A stretch of DNA of 43,056 nucleotides from Blastococcus sp. (GCA_025465355.1 JAODNN010000115.1:1-43056); one strand, 5' to 3'. Counted from the first letter of the stretch, positions 15,607-24,614 are shown. Notes: generated from the letters alone by a model not told the origin. Numbers and translations are program-made.

Positions 15607-16613
15607 CGGATGCCTCCGGTTGCGGCGGGCACCTGCGTGCCGGTCTCGTCGTCCGTCGTGCCGCCGCCGTTCTCCTCGGCGGCGTGGCCGGTGAGGGTCA
15701 GGAAGACGTCGTCGAGATCGGGACGCCGCAGGCCCAGGTCGAGGATCTCCACGTCGGTTCCCTCGAGCCGGCGCAGGCCCTCGGCGAGGGAGTCGACCCC
15801 GCCACTGACCGGCACGGTGAGCCGGCGGGTCTGCTCGTCGAGTCGTGGGGCGTCGACCGCCAGAGGGCGCAGGCACTCCGCCGCCACCGCGAGGTCGGTG
15901 CTGCGACGCACCGTCAACTCCAGCCGCTGCCCTCCGACCTGTGCCTTCAGCTCGTCACCGGTGCCGCGCGCGATCACCCGCCCGTGGTCGATCACCACCA
16001 TCCGGTCGGCCAGCCGGTCGGCCTCCTCCAGGTACTGCGTCGTGAGCAGGATCGTCGTCCCGCCGTCGGCGAGGTCGGCGATGAACTCCCACATGACAAG
16101 CCGGCTGCGCGGGTCGAGACCGGTGGTCGGCTCGTCGAGGACGAGCACCCGCGGCCGGGCGATCAGCGAGGCGGCGATGTCCAGCCGCCGGCGCATGCCG
16201 CCGGAGTAGGTCTTGGCGGGGCGATCGGCGGCGCCGGCCAGATCGAACCGCTCGAGCAGCTCGCGCGACCGGGACCGGGCATCCGCCTTCGGCAGGTGGT
16301 AGAGCCGGCCCACCATTTCCAGGTTCTCGAAGCCGGTCAGGTACTCGTCGACGGCGGCGTACTGCCCCGTGAGCCCGATCGATGCCCGCACGGCGTCGGC
16401 CTGGCGGACGACGTCGAGGCCCACCACCTCCGCGCGTCCCTCGTCGGCCAGGAGGAGCGTGGTCAGGATTCGCACCACCGTCGTCTTCCCCGCACCATTG
16501 GGGCCGAGGAGCCCCAGCACCGAGCCCTCGGCCACGGTCAGGTCCACCCCGTCGAGGGCTGTGGTGGCGCCGAAGCGCTTCACCAGCCCCTCGACGACGA
16601 TCGCGTCGGTCAT
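15603..16613 (-). CDS. ABC exporter ATPase (DrrA-like)
   Basis: A 336-residue ATPase. Walker A GPNGAGKTT (near 37-45), Q-loop GLTGQYAAVDEYLTG, signature YSGGMRRRLD, Walker B VLVLDEPTTGLDPRSR and the switch region LLTTQYLEEAD are all intact. The extra C-terminal 90 residues ending in LGLRRPDLDDVFLTLTGH are typical of DrrA/CcmA-type antibiotic exporters. ATG 16613 is the start: it sits seven bases after TAGCGT, the leaderless arrangement, and the longer frame to 16637 adds nothing conserved. First gene of a two-gene operon with the permease. Confidence 0.93.
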   Translation of the reverse strand: MTDAIVVEGLVKRFGATTALDGVDLTVAEGSVLGLLGPNGAGKTTVVRILTTLLLADEGRAEVVGLDVVRQADAVRASIGLTGQYAAVDEYLTGFENLEMVGRLYHLPKADARSRSRELLERFDLAGAADRPAKTYSGGMRRRLDIAASLIARPRVLVLDEPTTGLDPRSRLVMWEFIADLADGGTTILLTTQYLEEADRLADRMVVIDHGRVIARGTGDELKAQVGGQRLELTVRRSTDLAVAAECLRPLAVDAPRLDEQTRRLTVPVSGGVDSLAEGLRRLEGTDVEILDLGLRRPDLDDVFLTLTGHAAEENGGGTTDDETGTQVPAATGGIR

Positions 16614-16620
16614 GACGACG

Positions 16621-16626
16621 ACGCTA
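16621..16626 (-). promoter_or_regulatory. -10 element of a leaderless ABC exporter transcript
   Basis: TAGCGT on the minus strand followed by exactly seven bases (cgtcgtc) and the ATG at 16613. This matches the TANNNT-N7-start spacing of actinobacterial leaderless transcripts, and no Shine-Dalgarno sequence is present. Confidence 0.6.
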
Positions 16627-16781
16627 GGCCGGTCCACCGACAGTTCCCGACCCCTTGTCGCGGTCGGCAGAGGTGCATTCGTACGGTGGTCGACTCCACG
16701 GCTCTCCCTGTCCGGCGTCCCGACGGGACGGTTCGGAGCAGAGACCGGCGGAGCCCGCCGAACTCATCGGCACCGGGGGGA

Positions 16782-18020
16782 TCAGTCCTTGGTGACCGAG
16801 TAGCCCGCTCGGGAGAGGGCGGACAGCACCTCGTCGGCGTGATCCGGACCGCGGGTCTCGAGGACCACGAACACCTCCACCTCGCCGACGTCCAGCCGGG
16901 TCGCCGTCCGCTCGTGCTCGACCTCGAGGACGTTGGCCCCGACCGCCGCGAGCTCGGCGAGGACGGCGGCCAGCGAGCCGGGGCGGTCCGGCACCCGCAG
17001 CCGCAGGGACAGATAGCGGCCGGCTGCCGCCATGCCGTGCTGGACGACCTTGAGCAGGAGCACCGGGTCGATGTTGCCGCCGGAGACGATCGCCACGACC
17101 GGCGGCGCGAAGGCGGCGGGGTCGGCGAGCACGGCGGCGACCGCGGCCACCCCGGCCGGCTCGACGACGAGCTTGGCCCGCTCCAGGCAGAACAGCAGCG
17201 CGCGGGAGAGGTCCTCCTCGGTGACCGTGCGCACCTCGTCGACCAGCCCGCGCACGTGCGCGAGAGTGAGGTCGCCGGGGCAGGCGACGGCGATGCCGTC
17301 GGCCATCGTCGCCATGCTCGTCAGGGCCACCGGCCGGCCCGCGGCCAGCGACGCGGGGAAAGCGGCGGCCGTCTCCGCCTGCACGGCCACGACGCGGATG
17401 TCGGGACGGCGGGCCTTCACCGCCGCGGCGACGCCCGAGACCAGTCCCCCTCCCCCGGCCCCGACGACGACGGTGGCCGCCTCCGGGCACTGGTCCAGCA
17501 CCTCGAGGCCGACCGTCCCCTGGCCGGCGATCACGTCCGGGTGGTCGAACGGGTGGATGAACACCGACCCGGTGCGCTCGGAGTACTCCGCGGCGGCGAG
17601 CAGCGCTTCGGTCAGGGTCTGCCCGACCAGCTGGACCTCCGCCCCGTAGGCACGGGTGGCGGCCAGCTTCGGCAGCGGTGCGGACTCGGGCATGAACACC
17701 GTGGCCCGGGCCCCGAGGAGCCGGGCGGCGAGCGCCACACCCTGGGCGTGGTTCCCGGCGCTCGCGGCGACGACGCCACGGGCACGCTCGGCGTCGCTGA
17801 GCCGGGAGATCCGGGTGTACGCCCCGCGGATCTTGAACGAGCCGGTGCGCTGCAGGTTCTCGCACTTGAACCACACCGGGCCCCCCACCCGATCGGCCAG
17901 CCCGCGGGAGTGCCACATCGGCGTCCTCCGCACGACGCCGCCGAGCAGGGCGGCCGCGGCCTCGACGTCGGCCCCGCTGATCAGCGGCACCCCGGCAGCC
18001 GGAACGTCGGGCTCGGACAC
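16782..18020 (-). CDS. ilvA: Threonine ammonia-lyase (dehydratase) with ACT domain
   Basis: A 412-residue PLP enzyme of fold type II that deaminates threonine to 2-oxobutyrate, the entry to isoleucine synthesis or threonine catabolism. The PLP Lys lies in CENLQRTGSFKIRGAY (Lys 63); the glycine-rich phosphate loop is VVVGAGGGGLVSGV and the later SGGNIDP is also typical. Residues from about 330 form one ACT regulatory domain (LRLRVPDRPGSLAAVLAELA, then EVEVFVVLETRG). The single ACT domain and length fit the short, TdcB/IlvA1-like form, so a catabolic role is possible. GTG 18020 has GAGGA eight bases upstream; the very long frame reaching 19349 is antisense to the AAA+ gene. Confidence 0.92.
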   Translation of the reverse strand: MSEPDVPAAGVPLISGADVEAAAALLGGVVRRTPMWHSRGLADRVGGPVWFKCENLQRTGSFKIRGAYTRISRLSDAERARGVVAASAGNHAQGVALAARLLGARATVFMPESAPLPKLAATRAYGAEVQLVGQTLTEALLAAAEYSERTGSVFIHPFDHPDVIAGQGTVGLEVLDQCPEAATVVVGAGGGGLVSGVAAAVKARRPDIRVVAVQAETAAAFPASLAAGRPVALTSMATMADGIAVACPGDLTLAHVRGLVDEVRTVTEEDLSRALLFCLERAKLVVEPAGVAAVAAVLADPAAFAPPVVAIVSGGNIDPVLLLKVVQHGMAAAGRYLSLRLRVPDRPGSLAAVLAELAAVGANVLEVEHERTATRLDVGEVEVFVVLETRGPDHADEVLSALSRAGYSVTKD

Positions 18021-18079
18021 GCCGCAGATCCTCGCAGGCCGGAGCGCGCCAGGACGTGACCGGGCGGCCCTGCGCGTCG

Positions 18080-18085
18080 TACCGT
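18080..18085 (+). promoter_or_regulatory. -10 element of a leaderless AAA+/VWA transcript
   Basis: TACCGT followed by seven bases (ggctgag) and GTG at 18093. The spacing matches leaderless actinobacterial starts and decides for 18093 over the GTG at 18084, which would overlap the -10. Confidence 0.5.
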
Positions 18086-18092
18086 GGCTGAG

Positions 18093-19583
18093 GTGACGGA
18101 CCCCGCCGTACCGGCCACCGCTTCCCCAGCCACCGACGCACCAGCCACCGACGCACCCGCTCCGACGACGCTCGGCGAGCTGCGCTCGGGCGGAGCCTCC
18201 TACCGCACGGTCAAGGCCGAGATCCGCGCCAACCTGCTCGCCCGCCTCGGGCGCGGCGAGCCCACCCTCCCCGGCATGGTCGGCTTCGACGACACCGTGC
18301 TCCCCGAGTTGGAACGAGCACTCCTCGCCGGGCACGACCTCGTCCTGCTGGGCGAGCGTGGCCAGGGCAAGACCCGGCTCATCCGCACGCTGGTCGGACT
18401 GCTCGACGAGTGGACGCCTGTGCTCGTCGGCAGCGAGCTCAACGAGCACCCGCTGCATCCGGTCTCGGTGTGGGGCCGGCGGCAGATCGCCGAGCACGGG
18501 GACGCCACGCCGGTGGGCTGGTTGCACCGCACCGACCGGTTCGGGGAGAAGCTCGCCACCCCCGACACCAGCGTCGGCGACCTGATCGGCGACGTCGACC
18601 CCATCAAGGTGGCCCAGGGCCGCACGCTGGGCGACCCGGAGACGGTGCACTACGGGCTCGTGCCCCGCACCAACCGCGGCATCTTCAGCGTCAACGAGCT
18701 GCCCGACCTCGCCGAGCGGATCCAGGTGGCGCTGCTCAACGTGCTCGAGGAACGCGACATCCAGATCCGCGGCTACCGGGTGCGACTGCCGCTGGACCTG
18801 CTGCTCGTGGCCAGCGCCAACCCCGAGGACTACACCAACCGCGGGCGGATCATCACCCCGCTCAAGGACCGGTTCGGCGCCGAGGTGCGCACCCACTACC
18901 CGCTCGAGCTGGCCGACGAGATCCGGCTGCTGCACCAGGAGGCGCTGCTCTCCTGGGGCGGCGAGGCGCACGACCCCTTCCAGCACCCGATCGTCCCCGA
19001 GCACCTGGCCGAGATCGTCGCCCGGTTCACCCGCCTGGTCCGCGAGTCCAGCCATGTCGACCAGCGCTCCGGGGTCAGCGCCCGGTTCGCGATCGCGGGG
19101 CTGGAGACCATCGCCGCCTCCGCCGTCCGCCGGGCTGCCATCTCCGGCGAGACCCGACCGGTCGCCCGCGTCGTCGATCTGCCGAGCGTGATCCCGGCCA
19201 GCCGCGGAAAGGTCGAGTTCGCCGATGCCGGTGCCGATCCGGACGACGAGCGCGAGGTGGAGATCCTCGAGCACCTGCTGCGCCAGGCCACGGCGCAGAC
19301 CTTCCGGGCGCGGTGCGCCGGCCTGGACCTGACCGGGCTGCAGGAGCACTTCGCCGGTGGGGAGACCGTCGAGTCCGGCGAGCTCGTCCCCGCGCCGGCG
19401 CTGCTCGGTCAGCTGGGCACCATCCCGAAGCTCGCCGAGCTACTGGGCCGGCTGGGCGTGCCCGAGGGCGAGCACTCCGCCGAACAGGCCGCCGCCGCCG
19501 TCGAGTTCGCCCTGGAGGGGCTGTACCTCACCCGCCGGCTGGCGAAGGACACCGACGGCACCCGCACGGTGTACGGCGCCTGA
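18093..19583 (+). CDS. MoxR/ChlI-like AAA+ ATPase
   Basis: A 496-residue AAA+ ATPase. After an Ala/Thr/Pro-rich leader (about 1-25) comes the P-loop GERGQGKTR (near 87-95), a Walker B region in FSVNELPDLAERIQ, sensor-1 LLLVASANPEDY and an arginine-finger region with RIITPLKDRFGAE. This is the layout of the magnesium-chelatase I / MoxR clade, whose members act as chaperones with a VWA partner. The partner follows at once: the stop shares a base with the next ATG. Its client is not evident. The C-terminal third is helical and unassigned. Confidence 0.88.
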   Translation: MTDPAVPATASPATDAPATDAPAPTTLGELRSGGASYRTVKAEIRANLLARLGRGEPTLPGMVGFDDTVLPELERALLAGHDLVLLGERGQGKTRLIRTLVGLLDEWTPVLVGSELNEHPLHPVSVWGRRQIAEHGDATPVGWLHRTDRFGEKLATPDTSVGDLIGDVDPIKVAQGRTLGDPETVHYGLVPRTNRGIFSVNELPDLAERIQVALLNVLEERDIQIRGYRVRLPLDLLLVASANPEDYTNRGRIITPLKDRFGAEVRTHYPLELADEIRLLHQEALLSWGGEAHDPFQHPIVPEHLAEIVARFTRLVRESSHVDQRSGVSARFAIAGLETIAASAVRRAAISGETRPVARVVDLPSVIPASRGKVEFADAGADPDDEREVEILEHLLRQATAQTFRARCAGLDLTGLQEHFAGGETVESGELVPAPALLGQLGTIPKLAELLGRLGVPEGEHSAEQAAAAVEFALEGLYLTRRLAKDTDGTRTVYGA

Positions 19584-21574
19584 TGGCTACGCGTCCCCGG
19601 GGGAACCGGGGATACCGGTACGGCCGTTGGCACGGCGGCCCCGACCCGCTCGCTCCGCCGTACGACCTCGGCAACGCGGTGGACGAGATCGGCGACTCGG
19701 TGCTCGGCGGCAGCGGCGTGCGGGAAGCCCTCCGCGAGCTCCTGCGCCGTGGCACGGAAGGCCGCCGGGGGCTGGAGGAGCTGCGCCGCTCGGTGCGTGA
19801 GCGGCTGCGCCGGGCGCGCACCGCCGGACGGATGGACGGGACCCTGCAGGAGGTCCGCGAGCTCCTGGACCGCGCACTGGCCGCCGAGCGGCGGGAGCTC
19901 TTCCCGGACCCGGACGACGCCGCGCGCCTGGCCGAGGCCGAGCTCGACGCCCTGCCCGAGGAGACCGCCGGGGCCGTCCGGGCGCTCAAGGACTACGCGT
20001 GGCGCTCGCCGGAGGCCCGTGAGGCGTACGAGCAGATCGAGGACCTGCTCCGCCGTGAGGTGCTCGACAGCTCGTTCGCGTCGATGAAGAAGGCCCTGGA
20101 GAACGCGGGCGACGCCGATCTCCAGGCGGTCAAGGACATGGTCGCCGACCTGTCGCAGCTCATCGACGCGCACAACCGCGGCGAGGACACCGATCAGCAG
20201 TTCCGCGACTTCATGGACAAGCACGGCAAGTTCTTCCCCGACGACCCGCAGTCGATCGAGGAGCTGATCGACTCGCTGGCCCGCCGGGCGGCTGCCCAGG
20301 AACGCATGATGGCCGGCCTCTCCCCCGAGCAGCGGGCCGAGCTGGGCGACCTGATGGCGCAGGCGATGTCCGACATGGGGCTCGCCAGCGAGATGTCGCA
20401 CCTGCAGGACGCCCTGCGGCAGGCCCGCCCGGACCTGCCGTGGGGTCAGCGCGGGCAGGTGCCGGACGGCGAGCCGTCGCTGGGCCTCGGCGACGCCACG
20501 ACCGCGGTCGCCGAGCTCGCCGACCTGGAGGCGCTGTCCAACCAGCTCTCCCAGGGCTACGCAGGTGCCTCGCTGGCCGACATCGACGAGGAGTTGCTCG
20601 ACCGCGCGCTGGGCCGGCCGGCCGTCGACGACCTCGCGGCGCTGCGCCAGCTCGAGCGGGAGCTGGAGCGCCAGGGCTACCTCAACCGCGAGGGCGGCAA
20701 GCTGGAGCTCTCCCCCAAGGCGGTGCGCCGGCTGGGCGCGACGGCACTCCGCCGGGTGTTCGCGAAGCTGTCCGCCACCGGCCGGGGTGAGCATGACGTC
20801 GCCGACGCCGGGGCGGCCGGCGAGCTGACCGGGAGTTCGCGCGAGTGGCGATTCGGCGACGAGCAGCCGCTCGACGTCGTCCGCACCGTGAAGAACGCCG
20901 TGCTGCGGACCGCCGGCGACAGGCGCGGCGGGCACGCGCGCCGGGTCCACCTCGCCGTCGAGGACTTCGAGGTGGTCGAGACCGAGCGCCGGACGGGCGC
21001 GGCCGTCGCCCTGCTGGTCGACCTCTCCTACTCGATGGCGCTGCGCGGCACCTGGGGAGCGGCGAAGTCGACCGCGATGGCGCTGCACTCCCTGGTGACC
21101 ACGCGATATCCGCAGGACGCCATCGAGATCATCGGTTTCTCCTCGATCGCCCAGGTGCTGCGACCGGAGACCCTGGCCGAGCTGTCCGTGGACACCCTGC
21201 AGGGCACCAACCTGCAGCACGGCCTGATGCTCGCCCGGGGGTTCCTCGCCCGTCACCGGGACGCCGAGCCGATCGTTCTCGTCGTCACCGACGGCGAGCC
21301 GACGGCGCACCTGGAGGACGACGGGACGCCGTTCTTCTGCTGGCCGCCGATGCCCGAGACGATCGCCCGGACCGTGGCCGAGGTCGAGCGCGTGGCCCGC
21401 ACCGGCGCCACCGTGAACGTGTTCGCGCTGGACCCGGACCCCGGCCTCGTGCACTTCGTGCACGACCTGACCGAGCGCGCCGGCGGCCGGGTGTTCCAGC
21501 CCGACCCCGACCGGCTCGGTGAGTACGTGGTCGCCGACTACCTCCGCACCCGCCGGGGTCGTCGCGGCCGGTGA
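19583..21574 (+). CDS. VWA-domain protein, partner of the AAA+ ATPase
   Basis: A 663-residue protein. The first 450 residues are highly charged and helical (many ERR/EEL segments, likely coiled coil). The C-terminal VWA domain carries an intact metal-ion site: DLSYSMA (near 480), GTNLQHGLM and VVTDGEPTAH. No signal peptide or membrane span, so it acts in the cytosol. The ATG shares a base with the stop of the ATPase gene (TGATG), so the two are translationally coupled, as in MoxR-VWA and chelatase I/D pairs. Likely role: the VWA subunit presents clients or metal to the ATPase; the target is unknown. Confidence 0.88.
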   Translation: MATRPRGNRGYRYGRWHGGPDPLAPPYDLGNAVDEIGDSVLGGSGVREALRELLRRGTEGRRGLEELRRSVRERLRRARTAGRMDGTLQEVRELLDRALAAERRELFPDPDDAARLAEAELDALPEETAGAVRALKDYAWRSPEAREAYEQIEDLLRREVLDSSFASMKKALENAGDADLQAVKDMVADLSQLIDAHNRGEDTDQQFRDFMDKHGKFFPDDPQSIEELIDSLARRAAAQERMMAGLSPEQRAELGDLMAQAMSDMGLASEMSHLQDALRQARPDLPWGQRGQVPDGEPSLGLGDATTAVAELADLEALSNQLSQGYAGASLADIDEELLDRALGRPAVDDLAALRQLERELERQGYLNREGGKLELSPKAVRRLGATALRRVFAKLSATGRGEHDVADAGAAGELTGSSREWRFGDEQPLDVVRTVKNAVLRTAGDRRGGHARRVHLAVEDFEVVETERRTGAAVALLVDLSYSMALRGTWGAAKSTAMALHSLVTTRYPQDAIEIIGFSSIAQVLRPETLAELSVDTLQGTNLQHGLMLARGFLARHRDAEPIVLVVTDGEPTAHLEDDGTPFFCWPPMPETIARTVAEVERVARTGATVNVFALDPDPGLVHFVHDLTERAGGRVFQPDPDRLGEYVVADYLRTRRGRRGR

Positions 21575-21597
21575 TGGCGCCGGGAGACACTGCAGGC

Positions 21598-22062
21598 ATG
21601 ACCGCCGGGCCGATCGCCGTGACCGTCGAGGAGGTGCCCGCCGGGCTCACCTACCCCCTGCGGGGCGCCGTGCTGCGCCCGGGGCGTCCCGTCGAGATCG
21701 CCGGGGACGACGAGCCGGACACGTTCCACCTGGCCGCCCGCACGCCGGCCGGACAGGTCGTGGGCGTCGTCCGCTTCCATCCCGCGGCATGCAGCTGGCG
21801 CCCGGACGCGAGGGCGCCGTGGCAGCTGCGCGGCATGGCGACCGATCCCGCCGTTCGCGGTACCGGTGCCGGCCGGGCACTGGTGGCCGAGGGGCTGGCG
21901 CGGGTGGCCGCCGCCGGCGGCGACCTGGTGTGGTGCGACGCACGGGTGGCAGCGGCCGGTTTCTACGAGCGGATGGGTTTCGCGGTGGTCACGGAGCCCT
22001 ATGAGAAGGCGACGGTGGGACTCCACCTCGGCATGGTCATCCAGTTGTCGCCGCGCGGTTGA
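21598..22062 (+). CDS. GNAT-family N-acetyltransferase
   Basis: 154 residues with the GNAT core: VVGVVRFHP (beta strand 2-3), LRGMATDPAVRGTGAGRALV with the acetyl-CoA loop RGTGAG, and a C-terminal WCDARVAAAGFYERMGFAV. Substrate unknown. An alternative start, GTG 21571, overlaps the VWA stop as GTGA and would add nine residues with coupled translation; I prefer ATG 21598 because similarity begins after it. It is probably the third gene of the AAA+/VWA operon by position. Confidence 0.85.
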   Translation: MTAGPIAVTVEEVPAGLTYPLRGAVLRPGRPVEIAGDDEPDTFHLAARTPAGQVVGVVRFHPAACSWRPDARAPWQLRGMATDPAVRGTGAGRALVAEGLARVAAAGGDLVWCDARVAAAGFYERMGFAVVTEPYEKATVGLHLGMVIQLSPRG

Positions 22063-22075
22063 CGTCGCCTGCGGT

Positions 22076-22092
22076 CCGGCCGTACGGGCCGG
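22076..22092 (+). terminator. Possible weak terminator hairpin
   Basis: CCGGCC, five-base loop GTACG, GGCCGG, 14 nt after the GNAT stop. No T-run follows, so termination is only suggested. Confidence 0.3.
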
Positions 22093-22191
22093 GTCACACC
22101 TCCGGGGGATGGGGCGACAGGAAGCACCGCCACCGGCCGATAACGTGATCGGTCGGACCGGAACGGCAACGGCACCGTGAGCGGAGGGACC

Positions 22192-23214
22192 GTGACGCGA
22201 GCGACTTCGGCTCGGCGCCTGGCGACCGGCGCCGCCGTCGGTGGCGGGGGTGTCGGGCTCGTCGGTGCCGCCCTGCTGGCCCTCCTGCGCGAGGAGGCCC
22301 GCGCCGCGCGCCGCAAGGTCGAGGCGCGGACGTCCAAGGACGACCCGCCCTCGGGTGACGGGATCTACGGCCGCCGCAGGGGCAAGCCCCTCGTGCTCGC
22401 CGTCCTGGGTGACTCCAGCGCCGTCGGTCTGGGCGTGGACCGGGCGGAGCACACCCCCGGGGTGCTCGTCGCCGCGGCGCTGACCGAACTGGCCGAGCGC
22501 CCGGTCCGCCTGGTGCGGCTGGCGGTGTCCGGGGCCGTCTCCCGCGATCTGGACGCGCAGGTCGACCGCGCCCTCGCCGAGCAGCCCGACGTCGCCCTGA
22601 TCATGATCGGCGCCAACGACGTCACCTCTTTCACGCGGCCGGCCGTGTCCGTCCGTCACCTGGGCGACGCGGTGCGCCGGATGCGGGCCGCGGGGTGTGA
22701 GGTCGTCGTGGGCACCTGCCCGGACCTCGGCACCATCCGGCCGATCGCGCAGCCGCTGCGGACCTTTGCCCGCCGGTGGAGCCGGCAGATGGCCGCCGCG
22801 CAGACCATCGCCGTGGTCGAGGCCGGTGGGCGCACCGTGTCTCTTGCCTCCCTCCTCGGCCCCGCCTTCGCCTCCGACCACGGCATGTTCAGCGTGGACG
22901 AGTTCCACCCGAGCGCCGCGGGCTACGCCGCCGCGGCCGCCGTCCTGCTGCCGTCGGTCGCCGACGCCGTCGGCGTCTGGCCCGCCGCGGCCGACCGCGG
23001 ACTGCGCCCCATCCGCCGCGAGGCCGTCCGTCCCGTCGCCCGCGCGGCTGCCCGGGCCGCCAACCGGCCGGGCACCGAGGTTCAGGCAACCGAGGTCCGG
23101 GGATCGGGGACCGGGCCGCGCGGCCCGTGGGCCCTGCTCCGCCGCCGGCGTCCGTCCGACATCCCCACACCCGAGCAGGTGGCCGAGACGGCGGAGGCTC
23201 CGGTCGCCGGCTGA
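22192..23214 (+). CDS. SGNH/GDSL-type hydrolase
   Basis: 340 residues. A hydrophobic N-terminal segment (ATGAAVGGGGVGLVGAALLALL) can be a signal anchor, so the catalytic domain is probably outside the cell. The SGNH blocks are intact: block I VLGDSSAVGLG with the nucleophile Ser, the Gly region RLAVSGAVSRDL, block III MIGANDVTS and block V VDEFHPSAAGY with Asp and His. This is the fold of lipases, esterases and thioesterases; substrate unknown. The C-terminal 90 residues are Ala/Arg-rich and disordered. GTG 22192 follows GGAGG by four bases; GTG 22177 in frame is the alternative. Confidence 0.88.
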   Translation: MTRATSARRLATGAAVGGGGVGLVGAALLALLREEARAARRKVEARTSKDDPPSGDGIYGRRRGKPLVLAVLGDSSAVGLGVDRAEHTPGVLVAAALTELAERPVRLVRLAVSGAVSRDLDAQVDRALAEQPDVALIMIGANDVTSFTRPAVSVRHLGDAVRRMRAAGCEVVVGTCPDLGTIRPIAQPLRTFARRWSRQMAAAQTIAVVEAGGRTVSLASLLGPAFASDHGMFSVDEFHPSAAGYAAAAAVLLPSVADAVGVWPAAADRGLRPIRREAVRPVARAAARAANRPGTEVQATEVRGSGTGPRGPWALLRRRRPSDIPTPEQVAETAEAPVAG

Positions 23215-23233
23215 GCGGCAGACGGCAGCGGGG

Positions 23234-23239
23234 TAGTTT
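23234..23239 (+). promoter_or_regulatory. Putative -10 element of the thiolase gene
   Basis: TAGTTT fits TANNNT and would give a leader of about 50 nt; the gene then has its own GGAGG before the ATG. Confidence 0.35.
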
Positions 23240-23296
23240 CGCGGTAACGCCGTCCGGCCGAGCCGCGTCCGGAACCCGCCTGAACGTGGAGGATCC

Positions 23297-24517
23297 ATGC
23301 CCGAAGCCGTCATCGTCGCGACCGCGCGTTCGCCCATCGGCCGCGCGTTCAAGGGGTCGCTGAAGGATCTGCGTCCTGACGATCTGGCCGCGACCATCGT
23401 CCGCGCGGCGCTGGACAAGGTGCCCGCCCTGGACCCCACCGACATCGACGACCTGATGCTCGGCTGCGGCCTGCCCGGCGGCGAGCAGGGTTACAACATG
23501 GGTCGCGTCGTCAGCGTCCTGCTCGGCATGGACCACCTGCCGGGGACGACGATCACCCGTTACTGCTCCTCCTCGCTGCAGACCACCCGCATGGCGATGC
23601 ACGCGATCAAGGCCGGCGAGGGCGACGTCTTCATCTCCGCGGGCGTCGAGATGGTGTCCCGGTTCACCAAGGGCAACAGCGACTCGCTGCCGGAGACGCA
23701 CAACCCCGTGTTCGCCGACGCCGAGGGCCGCGTCGCCAAGGTCGCCGAGAGCGGCGCCGACAGTTGGCGCGACCCGCGTGAGGACGGCGGCGTCCCGGAC
23801 GTCTACATCGCCATGGGCCAGACCGCCGAGAACCTCGCGCTGCTCAAGAACGTCTCGCGCCAGGAGATGGACGAGTTCGCCGTCCGCAGCCAGAACCTCG
23901 CCGAGCAGGCGATCAACAACGGCTTCTGGGAGCGGGAGATCACTCCCGTGACGACGCCCGACGGCACCGTCGTGAGCAGGGACGACGGACCGCGGGCCGG
24001 CACGACCCTCGAGGCGCTGGCCTCGCTCAAGCCGGTCTTCCGCCCGGACGGCCGGGCCACCGCCGGCAACGCCTGCCCGCTCAACGACGGCGCCGCCGCC
24101 GTGATCGTCATGAGCGACACCAAGGCCGCCGAACTCGGGCTGACCCCGCTGGCGCGGATCGTGTCGACCGCCGTCACCGGCCTCTCGCCCGAGATCATGG
24201 GCTACGGCCCCGTCGAGGCCTCGAAGCTGGCGCTGCAGCGAGCCGGCATGAGCATCGGGGACATCGACCTGGTCGAGATCAACGAGGCCTTCGCCGCGCA
24301 GGTGATCCCGAGCTACCGCGACCTGGGCATCGACATCGACCGGCTGAACGTGCACGGCGGCGCCATCGCCGTCGGCCACCCGTTCGGCATGACCGGCGCC
24401 CGGATCACCGGCACGCTGATCAACGGCCTGCAGACCCGGGACAAGACCTTCGGCCTCGAGACGATGTGTGTCGGCGGAGGCATGGGGATGGCCATGGTTC
24501 TCGAGCGCCTCTCCTGA
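23297..24517 (+). CDS. Acetyl-CoA C-acyltransferase (thiolase)
   Basis: A 406-residue thiolase, acting in fatty-acid beta-oxidation or as acetoacetyl-CoA synthase. Start MPEAVIVATARSPIGRAFKG is the classic family N-terminus. The nucleophile is Cys 90 in TRYCSSSLQT; the other catalytic residues are in NEAFAAQV, GGAIAVGHPFGMTGAR (His) and CVGGGMGMAM (second Cys). Strong ribosome binding site GGAGG before ATG 23297. It stands alone, not next to a hydratase/dehydrogenase gene, so its exact pathway is open; fadA-like is a fair name by family. Confidence 0.92.
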   Translation: MPEAVIVATARSPIGRAFKGSLKDLRPDDLAATIVRAALDKVPALDPTDIDDLMLGCGLPGGEQGYNMGRVVSVLLGMDHLPGTTITRYCSSSLQTTRMAMHAIKAGEGDVFISAGVEMVSRFTKGNSDSLPETHNPVFADAEGRVAKVAESGADSWRDPREDGGVPDVYIAMGQTAENLALLKNVSRQEMDEFAVRSQNLAEQAINNGFWEREITPVTTPDGTVVSRDDGPRAGTTLEALASLKPVFRPDGRATAGNACPLNDGAAAVIVMSDTKAAELGLTPLARIVSTAVTGLSPEIMGYGPVEASKLALQRAGMSIGDIDLVEINEAFAAQVIPSYRDLGIDIDRLNVHGGAIAVGHPFGMTGARITGTLINGLQTRDKTFGLETMCVGGGMGMAMVLERLS

Positions 24518-24528
24518 GCCCAGGCGTT

Positions 24529-24591
24529 GTTGATCATCGGCATCTGGCTGTCCGACGCGCCGTGAGACGGAACCACATGCCGATGATCAAC
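24529..24591. repeat. Long inverted repeat downstream of the thiolase gene
   Basis: Arms GTTGATCATCGGCAT (24529-24543) and the perfect complement (24577-24591), loop of 33 nt. The arms are AT-richer than the surroundings. There is no T-run. It lies 11 nt past the thiolase stop and before a separate GC-rich terminator. Its plan (15-bp perfect arms, about 30-nt loop) is like the repeat at 12567-12640, but the sequences differ. Confidence 0.7.
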
Positions 24592-24614
24592 TGCCGGTAG
24601 ATGTCGCAGGAACG

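Noticed and set aside
16782-19349. 855-codon minus-strand frame extending ilvA
   Set aside because: The extension past 18020 is antisense to the AAA+ gene; the GTG at 18020 has a ribosome binding site and family similarity begins there.
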